A DNA stretch of 64,000 bases from Corynebacterium sp. zg-331 (GCF_014267345.1 NZ_JACMYD010000001.1:1-64000); one strand, 5' to 3'; shown: positions 45,918 through 58,058, counted from the stretch's first letter. Numbers and translations are program-made. The notes: a model not told the origin generated them from the sequence alone.

Positions 45918-46775
45918 GTGACCACCAGCCGTCTTGCGCTCTTCGACGCACTCGCCACCCGGGCCAGTGCCCGGGTGCTGGCGGCCTATTCCTCCAGCTT
46001 TTCCCTGGCCACCCGGCTGCTGGGCGGCCGCGAGCGCGCCGATATTCGGGCCCTTTACGCGATGGTTCGCGTGGCCGACGAGATCGTGGACGGCGTGGGC
46101 GCGGAGGCCGGTATCGACGTCGCCGCCTGCCTCGATGCCTACGAGCGTGCGGCCCTGGCGGCCATGACGCACCGGTTTTCCCCCGACCCCGTGCTGCACG
46201 CCTTCGGACTCACCGCCCAACGATGCGGATTTGAGGAGGACTGGGTGCGGGCCTTCTTTGCCTCCATGCGCGCCGACCTCACCCCCGGCCCCATGAACCG
46301 GGTGGACTTCGAACGCTATGTCTACGGCTCCGCCGAGGTGATCGGCCTGATGTGCCTGAGCATTTTTCTGCGCGGGGTGTGCCCCGCGCCCACCGAGGGC
46401 CAGCGGGCCATCATGGGCGGCTCCGCCCGCAGGCTGGGGGCGGCGTTCCAGAAGGTGAACTTCTTGCGCGACCTTGGCGACGACGCTGCTCGACTGGAGC
46501 GCCGCTACTACCCGGTGACGTTGACCGAACGGGATAAGGCAACGATCGTGGCCGAGATCCGCGCCGACCTCGTGGCGGCGGAACCCGGCCTGGCGCTGCT
46601 GCCCCCCGCCGCACGCCGGGCGGTGACGGTGGCCCGGGACGTGTATGCGGAACTGCTAGACGTCCTTGATGAAACCCCCGCCGGGGAGATCGCGCGGCGG
46701 CGCGTGCGGGTGCCCGCCCGGCGCAAGTGGTGGTTGGTCGGGCGGGCAATGATCCTGCGCGTGGCCAGGCACTAA
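45918..46775 (+). CDS. crtB: phytoene/squalene synthase family protein (CrtB)
   Basis: 285 residues. Trans-isoprenyl diphosphate synthase fold: YSSSFSLATRLL at the start, first Asp-rich motif RVADEIVDG, GSAEVIGLM, and the second motif FQKVNFLRDLGDD with RRYYP. It joins two prenyl diphosphates head to head to give phytoene or a C30 analogue. GTG start. It converges with the MDR gene (4-nt overlap). Confidence 0.9.
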   Translation: MTTSRLALFDALATRASARVLAAYSSSFSLATRLLGGRERADIRALYAMVRVADEIVDGVGAEAGIDVAACLDAYERAALAAMTHRFSPDPVLHAFGLTAQRCGFEEDWVRAFFASMRADLTPGPMNRVDFERYVYGSAEVIGLMCLSIFLRGVCPAPTEGQRAIMGGSARRLGAAFQKVNFLRDLGDDAARLERRYYPVTLTERDKATIVAEIRADLVAAEPGLALLPPAARRAVTVARDVYAELLDVLDETPAGEIARRRVRVPARRKWWLVGRAMILRVARH

Positions 46776-47755
46776 ATCTTTACCACCATCTTGCCCTTGT
46801 TGCCCCCGCGCATCATGGACAGGAACGCCTCCACGGCGTTGTCCAGGCCCTCCACCACGGTCTCTTCGTACACCAGCTTGCCCTCGCGCAGCCAGGGCAT
46901 CACCTTGCCCAGGAACTCGGGAGCGATGTCCAGGTGATCGCCCAGGGTGAAACCCTCCATGCGCAGGGATTTCTTGATGATCTCGGTCATGGTGCGCGGC
47001 CCGGGGGCTGGCTCGTCGAGGTTGTACTGGCTGATCATGCCGCACTCCACGAGCCGCCCGAAGCGGTTCATTGCGCCGATGGCGGCCTCCAGGTGATCCC
47101 CGCCCACGTTGTCGAAGTAGACGTCGATGCCGTCGGGCAGCTGCTGGGCGATGGGGGCGGCTTTGTAGTCCAGGGCCACGTCGAAGCCGTAGCGCTCGGT
47201 GAGCAGGGTGGCCTTTTCCGGCCCACCTGCCGAGCCGATCACGGTGCCGGCACCTAGCAGGCGGGCGATCTGGCCTGCGGCGCTGCCCACGGCCCCGGCC
47301 GCCCCGGAGACAAAAACGGTCTCGCCGGGCTTGAGGTTGCCTATGCGGGTCAGCCCGGCGTAGGCCGTCATGCCGGTAATGCCCAAAATCCCCAGGTAGG
47401 CCGAGGGAGAGACGGCTTCGTCCACGGCGCGGAACTCCTCGGCCGGGCCCTGGGCCAGGTCGCGCCAGCCCTGCTGATGGGTGACCAGAGTTCCGGTAGG
47501 CAGCGCCTCGGCGCGCGACTCCACCACGCGGCCCACGGCGGATCCGGTCATGGGGGCGTCGAGGGCAAAGGGCGGGATGTAGCTGGGGGCGTCGCTCATG
47601 CGTCCGCGCATGTAGGGGTCCACGGATATGTATTCGTTGCGCACGCGCACCTCGCCCGCGCCGAGGTCGGGCAGCTCGGCGCGCACGGCGCGGAAGTTCT
47701 CTGGTTGGGGCCAGCCGGTGGGGCGGGAAGCGAGATGAATCTGGTTACTGTGCAT
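46772..47755 (-). CDS. MDR-family NADP-dependent oxidoreductase (CurA/LTB4DH-like)
   Basis: 327 residues. Zinc-independent medium-chain reductase: YISVDPYMRGRM near the start, GITGMTAYAGL, VFVSGAAGAVGSAAGQIA (cofactor loop), YFDNVGGDHLEAA and CGMISQYN. Family members reduce alpha,beta-unsaturated ketones. It lies between crtB and crtI on the opposite strand, divergent from crtI by 32 nt. Confidence 0.9.
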   Translation of the reverse strand: MHSNQIHLASRPTGWPQPENFRAVRAELPDLGAGEVRVRNEYISVDPYMRGRMSDAPSYIPPFALDAPMTGSAVGRVVESRAEALPTGTLVTHQQGWRDLAQGPAEEFRAVDEAVSPSAYLGILGITGMTAYAGLTRIGNLKPGETVFVSGAAGAVGSAAGQIARLLGAGTVIGSAGGPEKATLLTERYGFDVALDYKAAPIAQQLPDGIDVYFDNVGGDHLEAAIGAMNRFGRLVECGMISQYNLDEPAPGPRTMTEIIKKSLRMEGFTLGDHLDIAPEFLGKVMPWLREGKLVYEETVVEGLDNAVEAFLSMMRGGNKGKMVVKI

Positions 47756-47787
47756 GGGGCACGATCATAGGGCCCTACAATGAGGGC

Positions 47788-49266
47788 ATGGCAAGCGGGC
47801 ACATAGTGGTCATCGGCGCGGGCGTGGCGGGCCTGGCAGCGGCGGCGTTGCTGGGGCGCAAGGGATACCGGGTCACGCTGTGCGAGAAGAACGAGGAGAT
47901 CGGCGGGCGCGCTGGCTGCCTTGAGGAACGGGGCTTTCGCTTCGATACCGGGCCCAGCTGGTACCTCATGCCGGAGGCCTACGAGAGGTTCTTCGCGCAC
48001 TTTGGCACCACCCCGGAGCGCGAGTACGGCCTGACCCGCCTCGATCCCGCCTACCGGGTGTTTCAGGGGGAGCGCCGGGTCGAGGTGCGCACGGGCGACG
48101 CCGAGGAGCTGTTCGAGTCCATCGAACCCGGCTCCGGCGCGCGCTTGCGCGCTCACCTCGATAGCGCCTCCGAGGCCTACTGCATCGCCCTAGAGACCTT
48201 CCTCTACACCACCTTCGAGCACCCCGCGCGCCTGCTCACCCCGCAGGTGCGCGCCCGGCTTCCGCACCTGGCCAGCCTGCTGGCCCGCCCGCTGGCCGCC
48301 AGGACGTCCCAGGTGGCCAGCGACCCGCTGTTGCGCCATATCCTGGAATATCCGGCGATGTTTTTATCCTCCCGCCCGGAGCGCATTCCCGCGCTCTACC
48401 ACCTCATGAGCCACACGGATCTGCGCCAGGGGGTGTGGTACCCCACGGGTGGTTTCTTCGCCATCGTGGAGTCGATCGCCCGCCTGGCCGAGGAGTCCGG
48501 GGTACACCTGCGCCTGGGCTGCGAGGTGACCGGGATCGAGGTGCGCGGCGGGCGCGCCCGAGGGGTGCACACCGGCGGCGGCTTCGTGCCCGCCGACGCC
48601 GTGGTCAGCGCCGCAGATCTCCACCACACCGAGACCGCGTTGCTTCCCGCCGATTGTCGTACCTATCCGCCGCGGCGCTGGCGCCGCCGGGAGCCCGGCC
48701 CTTCGGTGGTGCTGGCCCTGTTGGGGGTGCGCGGGCGGCTACCCGGCCTATCGCACCACAACCTCTTATTTTCCCCGGATTGGCGGCCGGACTTCGACGC
48801 CGTGTTTAGCGGCACGGGCCCCTCGCGTTCCCTCTACGTGTGCAAGCCCTCGGTCACCGATCCCCACGTGGCCCCGGAGGGCTACGAGAATCTCTTTGTG
48901 CTCGTTCCCGCCCCGGCGCGGGCGGATCTGGGGCGCGGCAGCGCCTACGGGGAGGCCAACGGCGAGGTGGAGGCGATCGCCGATCGCGCCATCGAACAGG
49001 TGGCCCGGGCCGCGGGGGAGCGTGATCTGGCGAATCGGATCGTGGTGCGTCGCACGGTGGGGCCGGGGGATTTTGCGCGCCGGTATCACGCGTGGAGCGC
49101 CGGGGCGATCGGCCCCTCGCACACCCTGCGCCAGTCCGCTTTCCTGCGAGGATCGCAGGCCTCAAGGAAGGTCGCGGGCCTCTTCTATGCCGGGGCTACG
49201 ACCCTGCCCGGAGTGGGGGTGCCGATGTGCCTCATCTCCGCGGAGAATCTTCTTCACTGGCTCTAA
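47788..49266 (+). CDS. crtI: phytoene desaturase (CrtI)
   Basis: 492 residues. FAD motif VVIGAGVAGLAAAALLGRKGY, GPSWYLMPEAYERFF and the C-terminal FLRGSQASRKVAGLFYAGATTLPG/GVPMCLISAENL (carotenoid desaturase signature). It desaturates the product of CrtB to a coloured polyene. crtE and later enzymes are not in the window. Confidence 0.92.
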   Translation: MASGHIVVIGAGVAGLAAAALLGRKGYRVTLCEKNEEIGGRAGCLEERGFRFDTGPSWYLMPEAYERFFAHFGTTPEREYGLTRLDPAYRVFQGERRVEVRTGDAEELFESIEPGSGARLRAHLDSASEAYCIALETFLYTTFEHPARLLTPQVRARLPHLASLLARPLAARTSQVASDPLLRHILEYPAMFLSSRPERIPALYHLMSHTDLRQGVWYPTGGFFAIVESIARLAEESGVHLRLGCEVTGIEVRGGRARGVHTGGGFVPADAVVSAADLHHTETALLPADCRTYPPRRWRRREPGPSVVLALLGVRGRLPGLSHHNLLFSPDWRPDFDAVFSGTGPSRSLYVCKPSVTDPHVAPEGYENLFVLVPAPARADLGRGSAYGEANGEVEAIADRAIEQVARAAGERDLANRIVVRRTVGPGDFARRYHAWSAGAIGPSHTLRQSAFLRGSQASRKVAGLFYAGATTLPGVGVPMCLISAENLLHWL

Positions 49267-49291
49267 CCACCCCCATATGGGGGTGGTTTTC
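49267..49291 (+). terminator. Rho-independent terminator of crtI
   Basis: CCACCCCC-ATAT-GGGGGTGG perfect 8-bp stem (49267-49286) followed by TTTTC, directly after the crtI stop. Confidence 0.9.
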
Positions 49292-49482
49292 TTGTGCTTT
49301 GTGCAATAGATTCAACAACGGAAGAATGGGCGGGAATAAAAAGTTATATCGTGAAACTGAGATGAACGCGCCCTGACGTGGGCGGAGCGAAAAAAGCCTA
49401 TCAATAGCACCCGGACATGGTGCTCAGACGTCATATGCAAAATTGTTCATGTATTGGTAGCGTGATACGGGTGTCTGAACGG

Positions 49483-50214
49483 ATGCCGAGAAAGAGTCCT
49501 GCGTACGTCATCATCGCAGACGAAATGAGAACGTGGATCGAACGTGGTGACTACGCGCCGGGAGACAAGTTGCCCAACGAGCGGCAGCTTGTGGAGGAGT
49601 TCGGGGTAGCCCGCATGACGGTTCGTCATGCCTTGGACATCTTGCAGATGGAGGCACTGATCGACCGGCGTCGCGGCCGCACCGGCGGTACCTTCGTCAA
49701 GGGGGTGCCACCCACGGTGGAACTCACCCGCCTGGAGGGCCTGATGATCCAGCTGCGTCAGCGGGGCCTTTCGGTGTACTCCAAGGTGCTCAGCGCCACC
49801 ATGATGGAGGCCACGGTGCGGATCTCCCAGTCCCTTCATCTACCCCCGCATGCCCCGGTACTCAATATCGTGCGCCTGCGCTCGGTGGATACCACCCCGC
49901 TGCTCATCGAGAACAGCTACTACCCGGCCGACCTTGTGCCGGGGATGCTGGAGGAGGACCTCACTGGTTCCCTCTACGAGCTCATGCAGAAGCGCTGGGA
50001 TATGGCCCCCACCCGCAAGTGGGAAATCATCAGCCCCGGCATCCCCTCGCAGTCGGAACAGGCACACCTTAATATCCCGCGCAACGTCCCCATCATGCGC
50101 ATCCAGCGCGTGGCGCAGTCCAAGGACGGCAGCTACGTGGAGTATTCGGACGACGCCGTGCGCTCCGATATCGCCAAGATCAAGGTGGTCACGGAGGAGA
50201 ACCCCGACTCTTAA
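49483..50214 (+). CDS. GntR-family regulator with UTRA domain (HutC type)
   Basis: 243 residues from ATG at 49483. N-terminal GntR winged helix (YVIIADEMRTWIERGDYAPGDKLPNERQLVEEFGVARMTVRHALD, key residues GDKLPNERQL and RMTVRHAL), then a UTRA effector domain (PVLNIVRLRSVDTTPLLIENSYYP; PIMRIQRVA). GTG at 49471 and ATG at 49417 are alternatives. Regulators of this type sense sugars, urocanate or amino sugars. It stands alone, so its targets are unknown. Confidence 0.8.
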   Translation: MPRKSPAYVIIADEMRTWIERGDYAPGDKLPNERQLVEEFGVARMTVRHALDILQMEALIDRRRGRTGGTFVKGVPPTVELTRLEGLMIQLRQRGLSVYSKVLSATMMEATVRISQSLHLPPHAPVLNIVRLRSVDTTPLLIENSYYPADLVPGMLEEDLTGSLYELMQKRWDMAPTRKWEIISPGIPSQSEQAHLNIPRNVPIMRIQRVAQSKDGSYVEYSDDAVRSDIAKIKVVTEENPDS

Positions 50215-50332
50215 TTGTGGTGTTTAGGGAGGTTGGTTAGGTGTGTGTGGCGTGAGTGTATAAACGAAGGCTTCTTGTGATGGAATTGGAGTAATCTGAA
50301 AGCTAGTTCCACCGCAGGCAAGCCTTCTTGTG

Positions 50333-51160
50333 GCCCACACTACCCACTCCAACGCTGCTTTAATGCCACGAGCCCGGTTAAAGTTTGCTTAACTCATCAT
50401 CGACAACGGCTGGCCCATCGCTCGCGCCGCGAGATGCTACAACGTCTCTTACAGGACCGTACAGAAATGGTCACGACGCTACCAACATGAGGGTAAAGCC
50501 GGAATGGCAGACCGGTCATTACGACCCCATCACCAGCCAAACCGAACCCTCACCTGCATAGTCAAACGCATCGTGAGCCTTGAGGGTCCGACGAGGGTTA
50601 GGCCCTATTGACATTTCTGAATGGCTCAACATGGCTGCCGTTATCGTTTATGCTGTGTTGGTTTGCTGTAGGGTTAACCGGCTTAGCTACATCGACTGTG
50701 AAACCGGTGAGGTGATTCGCCTATACGCGCGAGATCGTCCTGGTGAACTGCTCCAATGGATGTTAAGAAACTCGGTAAGATTCCTGATGGTGGTGGATGG
50801 TGCTACGTCGGGCGTCAACAGGGGTGTAAAGACTGGGCGTGACCTCAGCGTGTACTGGAGCGCCGATTAACGTTTTATCGATAAGTCTTTGATGGGGACG
50901 TGTTATCTCCATACTGTGATCGATGATTGCTCCGGCGTGGCTTGTGTTGAAGTCTGTGATGACGAGGAAAAGGATACCGCTGTTGCTGTGTAATGCGGTG
51001 GCCTGGTTTTCTAGTGTGGGGTCACGGTAGGGCGAGTTTTCATTGGTAATAGTGGCTGCTATCGATCTCATGTATGGAGGGGTACCTGTGCCGATCTTGA
51101 TATCGTCCATAAATGTACTCGCCCTTACTGTCCGCAGACTAACGGGAAGGTTGGGTGTTT
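50333..51160 (+). pseudogene. IS481-family transposase, multiply broken
   Basis: Pieces of one IS481 transposase lie in order in changing frames: MPRARLKFA, stop at 50390-50392, then DNGWPIARAARCYNVSYRTVQKW and MADRSLRPH; WLNMAAVIVYAVLV (shifted), RDRPGELLQ, MDVKKLGKIPDGGG (shifted), CYLHTVIDDCSGVACVEV (catalytic domain), CYRSHVW and finally RPYCPQTNGKV. At least three frame changes and two internal stops make it inactive. Confidence 0.85.
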
Positions 51161-51330
51161 CTATTGCGCTTTGGTTGGGGGTGGGCTTTTAAGAAGTTTT
51201 ATTTTTCAGGGGCCGCCTGTCTTGTTGTTTTGCTGGGGTGGGTTCATGCCTATAGTCATGGCAGATTTCATTCCGTGATTGGGGAGCTACCATCGATCAC
51301 CAGTTTGGATAATCTCCCCAAGCATCACAC
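51161..51330. other. intergenic region
   Basis: Between the IS481 remnant and the pepN stop; nothing recognised. Confidence 0.4.
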
Positions 51331-53910
<2,580 letters not shown>

Positions 53911-54126
53911 GGCTTCTGCCTTTCGTATCGCGGGTGATCCCGATGGGCGCGGAGGCACGGGGTGGGCGTGTGGTGCGCCGCGTGCGCATGGTCGTGGGGG
54001 AAACCCAAGAATGGGTTGAGTCCCATCGCTGTGCACCTACCACCGTAGTACGCTATATCGCCGTTTGTACCCGGGGGTGGTTATCGTGGAGGGGAACGCG
54101 ATACCGCACGAACGTGAGGAGCCTCC

Positions 54127-54741
54127 ATGCCCACCCCTGTGACCTTTTGGTTCGACGTCTCCTGCCCGTTTTGCTGGCAGACCTCCCGGTGGATCAAGGA
54201 GGTAGAACGAGTCCGCGACATCACGGTGGAGTGGGTGCCCATGTCCCTCTCCGTGCTCAACGAGGGGCGCGACCTTGATCCCGATTACCTGGAAAAGATG
54301 AAGGCCAACTGGGGCCCGGCCCGCGTGTTTGCCGCCGTGAAAACCCGGGAACCCGAGCGCATCGACGCCCTCTACACCGCGATGGGCACCATCATCCATC
54401 CCGGTGGCCAGGGCGCGAAGAAGGACTACGGCGCCTACAACGGCGTCATCGCCCAGGCGTTAGCGGAGGTCGGCCTGGACCCCGCCTACGCCGAGGCTGC
54501 CGATACTACCGAATGGGACGAGCGGCTCCGCGCCTACCACCAGGGCGCGATGGACGCCGTGGGCGACGAGGTGGGCACCCCCGTGGTGCGACTGGGCGAG
54601 ACTGCCTTCTTCGGCCCCGTGATCACGCGGGTGCCCCGGGGCGAAGAAGCCGGTGAGCTTTTCGACGCCGCCGTGACGCTCGCCGGGTACCCGCACTTCT
54701 TCGAGCTCAAGCGCACGCGGACGGAGAACCCGCAGGTGTAG
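54127..54741 (+). CDS. DsbA-like mycothiol-dependent oxidoreductase (Rv2466c type)
   Basis: 204 residues with a thioredoxin fold and inserted helical domain. Active site SCPFCWQTSRW, cis-Pro loop VGTPVVRLGE, and FFGPVITRVPRGEEAG near the end. M. tuberculosis Rv2466c, with CPWC, uses mycothiol/mycoredoxin and activates nitro-prodrugs. The CPFC here differs in one position. It is divergent from pepN, as in other corynebacteria. Confidence 0.88.
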   Translation: MPTPVTFWFDVSCPFCWQTSRWIKEVERVRDITVEWVPMSLSVLNEGRDLDPDYLEKMKANWGPARVFAAVKTREPERIDALYTAMGTIIHPGGQGAKKDYGAYNGVIAQALAEVGLDPAYAEAADTTEWDERLRAYHQGAMDAVGDEVGTPVVRLGETAFFGPVITRVPRGEEAGELFDAAVTLAGYPHFFELKRTRTENPQV

Positions 54742-54779
54742 GGCGCGCTGCGGGGGCTATGAGATGTCGCCAGCATTCG

Positions 54780-54977
54780 CGGAGCACGTCGCCGTGGCCC
54801 CACCCCCGAAGCGGTGTTCTCCACGAGCGTTTTTCCGTCTTTCACGATCTTGCAGGTGATAGTTCTCTCGTCGCCAATGCCGTTCGTGGCGGAGAGGTAT
54901 CCTCCGATAATGCCCTTCACGGTGACTTCATTTTTCCACCCTGCGGCCACGCCGTTTTCCTGCGTGCTGCCCTGCAC
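54780..54977 (-). pseudogene. MmpS-like secreted protein remnant
   Basis: The frame ENGVAAGWKNEVTVKG, YLSATNG, TITCKIVKDGKTLVENTASG reproduces the core of MmpS-like exported beta-sandwich proteins, including one half of the usual Cys pair. The signal peptide, first strands and end with the second Cys are missing or out of frame (after TASG the sense shifts). GTG at 54977 is only the start of the open part. Confidence 0.5.
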
Positions 54978-55058
54978 CCGGGGTGCGCGGTGGGTACGGC
55001 GCGTGTTCAGGCGGTGTGAGCGCGCTACCTCGGCAACTCCGGACTGAGGAAGGGTAAC

Positions 55059-55595
55059 TTATTTGCGAGGCCCTCGCGTTCCTTTGATGAAAGCCAGGAT
55101 CAACGGGGTTACCGCTCCGAGACTGAAAATAGAGGCCCCCACGGTAGACTCTGGTGAATCAAGCAGCAAGAGACTGGTGAACGCTAACGCGAGGCAAAAT
55201 ACCACCAGCAAGGCGGCAAAAATGAAGCTAGCCCACTCTAGCCATAGCCCTGCCTTGTACGATGCTCGTGTTACCTCACGATCAAGAACTTGATTCTCAT
55301 GGGCATCGTCAAGAATGGTTTGCCCGGAACCGGGGAAATTGTGCTCGTACTCAGCGAGCATCCCCGGGGGTGGAATAGGGGCTGTGTAGCCGACCTGTAC
55401 TACTTCCGATCCTGACTGGGGCCGTACTGGTGGAACGCCTGCCTGATCGAGTTGCCCACCGAAGTGTAGGCTCGCGCCGTCCGTGTCCGGTTGCGCTGGT
55501 GGGCCTCCTGGGTGATCTCGTTGATTCTGGAGGAAGTAGCCAGGTTCATCGTTCCGGCCCGCCGGAATGCTACCTGGATTGTGTTCATGGTTCAT
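55059..55595 (-). CDS. DUF2335-like membrane protein
   Basis: 178 residues. A Pro/Gln/Gly-rich N-terminus (about 1-75) precedes LAEYEHNFPGSGQTILDDAHENQ, the DUF2335 signature (Y-PGs...I-L). Two C-terminal helices (ASFIFAALLVVFCLALAFTSL and VGASIFSLGAVTPLILAF) follow. Such proteins are frequent in phage-derived or accessory regions. Function unknown. Confidence 0.7.
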   Translation of the reverse strand: MNHEHNPGSIPAGRNDEPGYFLQNQRDHPGGPPAQPDTDGASLHFGGQLDQAGVPPVRPQSGSEVVQVGYTAPIPPPGMLAEYEHNFPGSGQTILDDAHENQVLDREVTRASYKAGLWLEWASFIFAALLVVFCLALAFTSLLLLDSPESTVGASIFSLGAVTPLILAFIKGTRGPRK

Positions 55596-55622
55596 AACCT
55601 TACCTTCCGATGATGAAGGAAT

Positions 55623-56191
55623 CTAGATATAGAAATTCATACGGTGAGGTGCTTGGCCTCCCAGGTCTCTGCCCCACACGCTCACGAGGTGTTGGGTGAC
55701 GCCCAGTTCGGCGGCGATGATCCTGGGGTCGTGGCCGTAGGCTTCTTCTGCGGTGTAGTCTGTCTCGGAGTAGGCCTCGCCGACGGGGATGGTTTGGGTA
55801 GCGATGGGGTTGGGGTCGTAGACGGGTGGTTCGGCGCTGGGCGCGGTCTCCGGGGTGGGTGCGTCCTCGATGTCGGGGTCCTGGTTCATCGCGGGAATGG
55901 TGTCGTCTAGCGCGATGTTTGGCTGTGGGGTTTCGTCGGCGCCGGGGACTGCACTACCGGTCTTTGCGCGGCTTCCCCTTCGGGGGCATTCTCGTGAGGC
56001 TCGCGGTGTTCCGCGGCCGCAGGGCTTTCGGCGGCGTCCTCATCCTTCTCCTGCGCGCCGTTTGCGCCGTGATTATTCTTCGATGGGGTTCGGGCGGCAG
56101 TGGTTGTGGTGCTTTTCGTGCCGCAGGAGGCAAGCAGCAGCCCGCTGGCGGCGAGGACCACGACCCCCAGGGCTTTCTGGCGGATAACCAT
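55623..56191 (-). pseudogene. lipoprotein gene split by a frameshift
   Basis: ATG at 56191 starts a 94-codon lipoprotein (lipobox LLASC, acidic Ala/Glu-rich tail). Near 55965-55985 the sense moves to another frame, AKTGSAVPGADETPQ...IALDDTIPA, which continues into the frame of the 88-codon piece starting with ATG at 55889 (NQDPDIEDAPTPETAPSAE). Joined, they give about 189 residues with a uniform acidic linker and a C-terminal part (HDPRIIAAELGVTQHLV). Either a real frameshift or a sequence error. Confidence 0.5.
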
Positions 56192-56488
56192 AATGATCTC
56201 CCTTTATCTACGTTGTGATTTTTCTGTGAACTGTATCTCGTATGTGTGGGTGGAAATTACAGTCCGGGGGTGCTTGGAGGGAGGAAATGGGGAGAAAAGC
56301 GCAGGTCATCGCCGCAGTATCGGCGGTTTTGCGGCATTTTGATCTATCTGCCCTTCGGGGTGATATTCCTGCGGCGTCGCTGTGGGCAAGGAGGTATCGG
56401 GGTTTCCTCGGAGGCGCATGGCTCGGTGATGGAATTGTGCGGCTGTGGCCTCGTCGAGGTGGGAGGCACGCGGGGTAAGAAGGTAAAA
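56192..56488. other. intergenic region
   Basis: No supported gene; short frames on both strands lack features. Promoter of the minus-strand lipoprotein is expected at its left side. Confidence 0.4.
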
Positions 56489-56522
56489 GCGCGAGGCCCC
56501 GCATTTATGTGGGGCCTCGCGC
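56489..56522 (-). terminator. Rho-independent terminator of the secreted small protein gene
   Basis: GCGCGAGGCCCC pairs perfectly with GGGGCCTCGCGC across a 10-nt loop; on the minus strand TTTTACC follows, downstream of the 56558-56893 gene. Confidence 0.85.
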
Positions 56523-56557
56523 GTGCGCCGCAGCGCCGTGCTAATCCGTGGAGTTGA

Positions 56558-56893
56558 TTAGCAGTTGTCCTCGGCGGGGGCATCGCCGGTGGCCTGCCCG
56601 CCGCCGAACAGGCCGCTTAGGCCGCCGAGGGTGTCCACGATGCCCTTGGCGGTGTCCACGCCCTTCTGGGCGTTATCCAGGCGCTTGCCGGTCAGGTCGG
56701 CCTTCTCTAGATCGGTGGGCTTGGTGGCCTCCTTCTTGGCGTTTGCCTCCTTCTGCGCGGCGGCGGCCTCGGGGGAGAGGGTCCGGCCGGGGATGAAGGT
56801 GGGGCGCTCGTCGGCCATCGCGGGGACGAGGGTGGCGGAGGTGGCCACGGCCAGGGCGGCGGCGCTCACGGCGAACTTACGAGACAGCTTCAT
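56558..56893 (-). CDS. small secreted protein, unknown function
   Basis: 111 residues. A clear Sec signal peptide (MKLSRKFAVSAAALAVATSATLVPAMA as a whole; cleavage near AMA-DE) precedes a mature part with a Lys/Ala/Glu helix (about 40-75), a Gly-rich stretch LGGLSGLFGGGQ and a C-terminal Cys (EDNC). ATG at 56893 has GGAGACAT upstream. It has its own strong terminator, suggesting good expression. No family recognised. Confidence 0.75.
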   Translation of the reverse strand: MKLSRKFAVSAAALAVATSATLVPAMADERPTFIPGRTLSPEAAAAQKEANAKKEATKPTDLEKADLTGKRLDNAQKGVDTAKGIVDTLGGLSGLFGGGQATGDAPAEDNC

Positions 56894-57207
56894 GGTTGAT
56901 GTCTCCTTTCGTCTGTTTTCTGACATGTCGCGTGGCGAGGTTTGATGTTGTGCATCGTTATTTCCGCACCACGGGAAGCCAGCATAACGGGAATGTGGCG
57001 CGATGGGTAATGAAAATGGTTACGGTAAGGTAAATTTTTTGTTTCACTTTGGCAACGCGCCCCGCATGGTGCTGTGACCAGCAAGGTTGTCTCGTTTGGT
57101 GCGTAAAGAAAGGGGCCGGTCGACTCTCGGGAAAAATTTAAGGTCTGACTACTTTCCTGTTTTATGTTCCATATTTTTCCGTCGCTCGGAGTGGGAACCC
57201 GCCTGCT
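56894..57207. other. intergenic region, AT-richer
   Basis: No gene supported. The promoter of the secreted-protein gene should lie at 56900-57050. Confidence 0.4.
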
Positions 57208-57416
57208 AGGGGAAGCGCTGAACGGAATAGGTGCCGCCCTCGCCGTGGGAAACGCCCACGCCCAGGTGGGTGGCCTCTTCGTCGAGGGGCGCGTCCCGTT
57301 TCGGGGCGGTAGGCCATGCTCCTCGCGCGCCTGGTTGCTCAGCTCGTAGATCTCCTGGGCGGTGGTCCGGCTACCTGTGCCGCAGCGCTGTGCTGCTCGT
57401 GATTAGTGGTGGTCAT
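57208..57416 (-). pseudogene. CAP-domain (SCP-like) protein, internally deleted
   Basis: ATG at 57416 begins TTTNHEQHSAAA. One frame over, the sequence continues SRTTAQEIYELSNQAREEHGLPP, the first helix of a CAP domain (LxLxNQAR...HGLPP). After another change it reads DEEATHLGVGVSHGEGGTYSVQRFP and stops, the last CAP strands (ATHxGVGV...YxVQ.F). The roughly 80-100 residues in between are absent. Confidence 0.6.
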
Positions 57417-57516
57417 CGATGGGTTTTCCTTTTGCCCCTGAAGGGAACATGGGTATGTATCAGATTCTAAGTATGGCGACCCCGCGGGAGCGTCTATCTT
57501 CGATAGAATCGCTGTT

Positions 57517-57981
57517 ATGCGCGTATATCTAGGGGCGGACCATGCCGGATTTGAACTCAAGAATGCTATCGCGGAGCACCTGCGGGGCGCCGGGCACGAG
57601 GTGATCGACTGCGGCGCCCACGATTACGATCCCGAGGATGACTACCCGGCCTTTTGTATCGAGGCCGCGCAGCGGACGGTCAACGACCCGGGTTCTCTGG
57701 GCATCGTGCTGGGCGGTTCCGGCAACGGCGAACAGATCGCGGCGAACAAGGTCGCGGGTGCGCGCTGCGCCCTGGCGTGGTCGCAGGAGACGGCCCGCCT
57801 GGCCCGCGAGCACAACAACGCGCAGCTCATCGGCATCGGTGGACGTATGCACTCCACGCAGGAAGCGCTCGCGATCGTGGATGCCTTTCTGGACCAGGAG
57901 TGGTCGCAGGCGCAGCGCCACCAGCGCCGCATCGACATCCTGGCCGATTACGAGCGCACCGGGATCGCCCCCACTGCCTAG
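57517..57981 (+). CDS. rpiB: ribose-5-phosphate isomerase B
   Basis: 154 residues. RpiB/LacAB fold: YLGADHAGFELKN at the start, DYPAFCIEAA, and the phosphate/active-site loop GIVLGGSGNGEQIAANKVAGARCAL (key residues GSGNGE). It interconverts ribose- and ribulose-5-phosphate. The typical catalytic Cys position of E. coli RpiB is replaced by Ser/Gly context, as in mycobacteria, where Glu serves as base. Confidence 0.93.
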   Translation: MRVYLGADHAGFELKNAIAEHLRGAGHEVIDCGAHDYDPEDDYPAFCIEAAQRTVNDPGSLGIVLGGSGNGEQIAANKVAGARCALAWSQETARLAREHNNAQLIGIGGRMHSTQEALAIVDAFLDQEWSQAQRHQRRIDILADYERTGIAPTA

Positions 57982-58058
57982 TCGCCGCGCCCGGGGTGGG
58001 GGCGATGCACGGCGTTTGGTATCGCACACCTGGTGCGATACACTGCCAATCGCGCCAG

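Noticed and set aside
49267-49291. Perfect palindrome as an operator for the GntR regulator
   Set aside because: The 8-bp GC stem followed by a T-run directly after crtI is best explained as a terminator.
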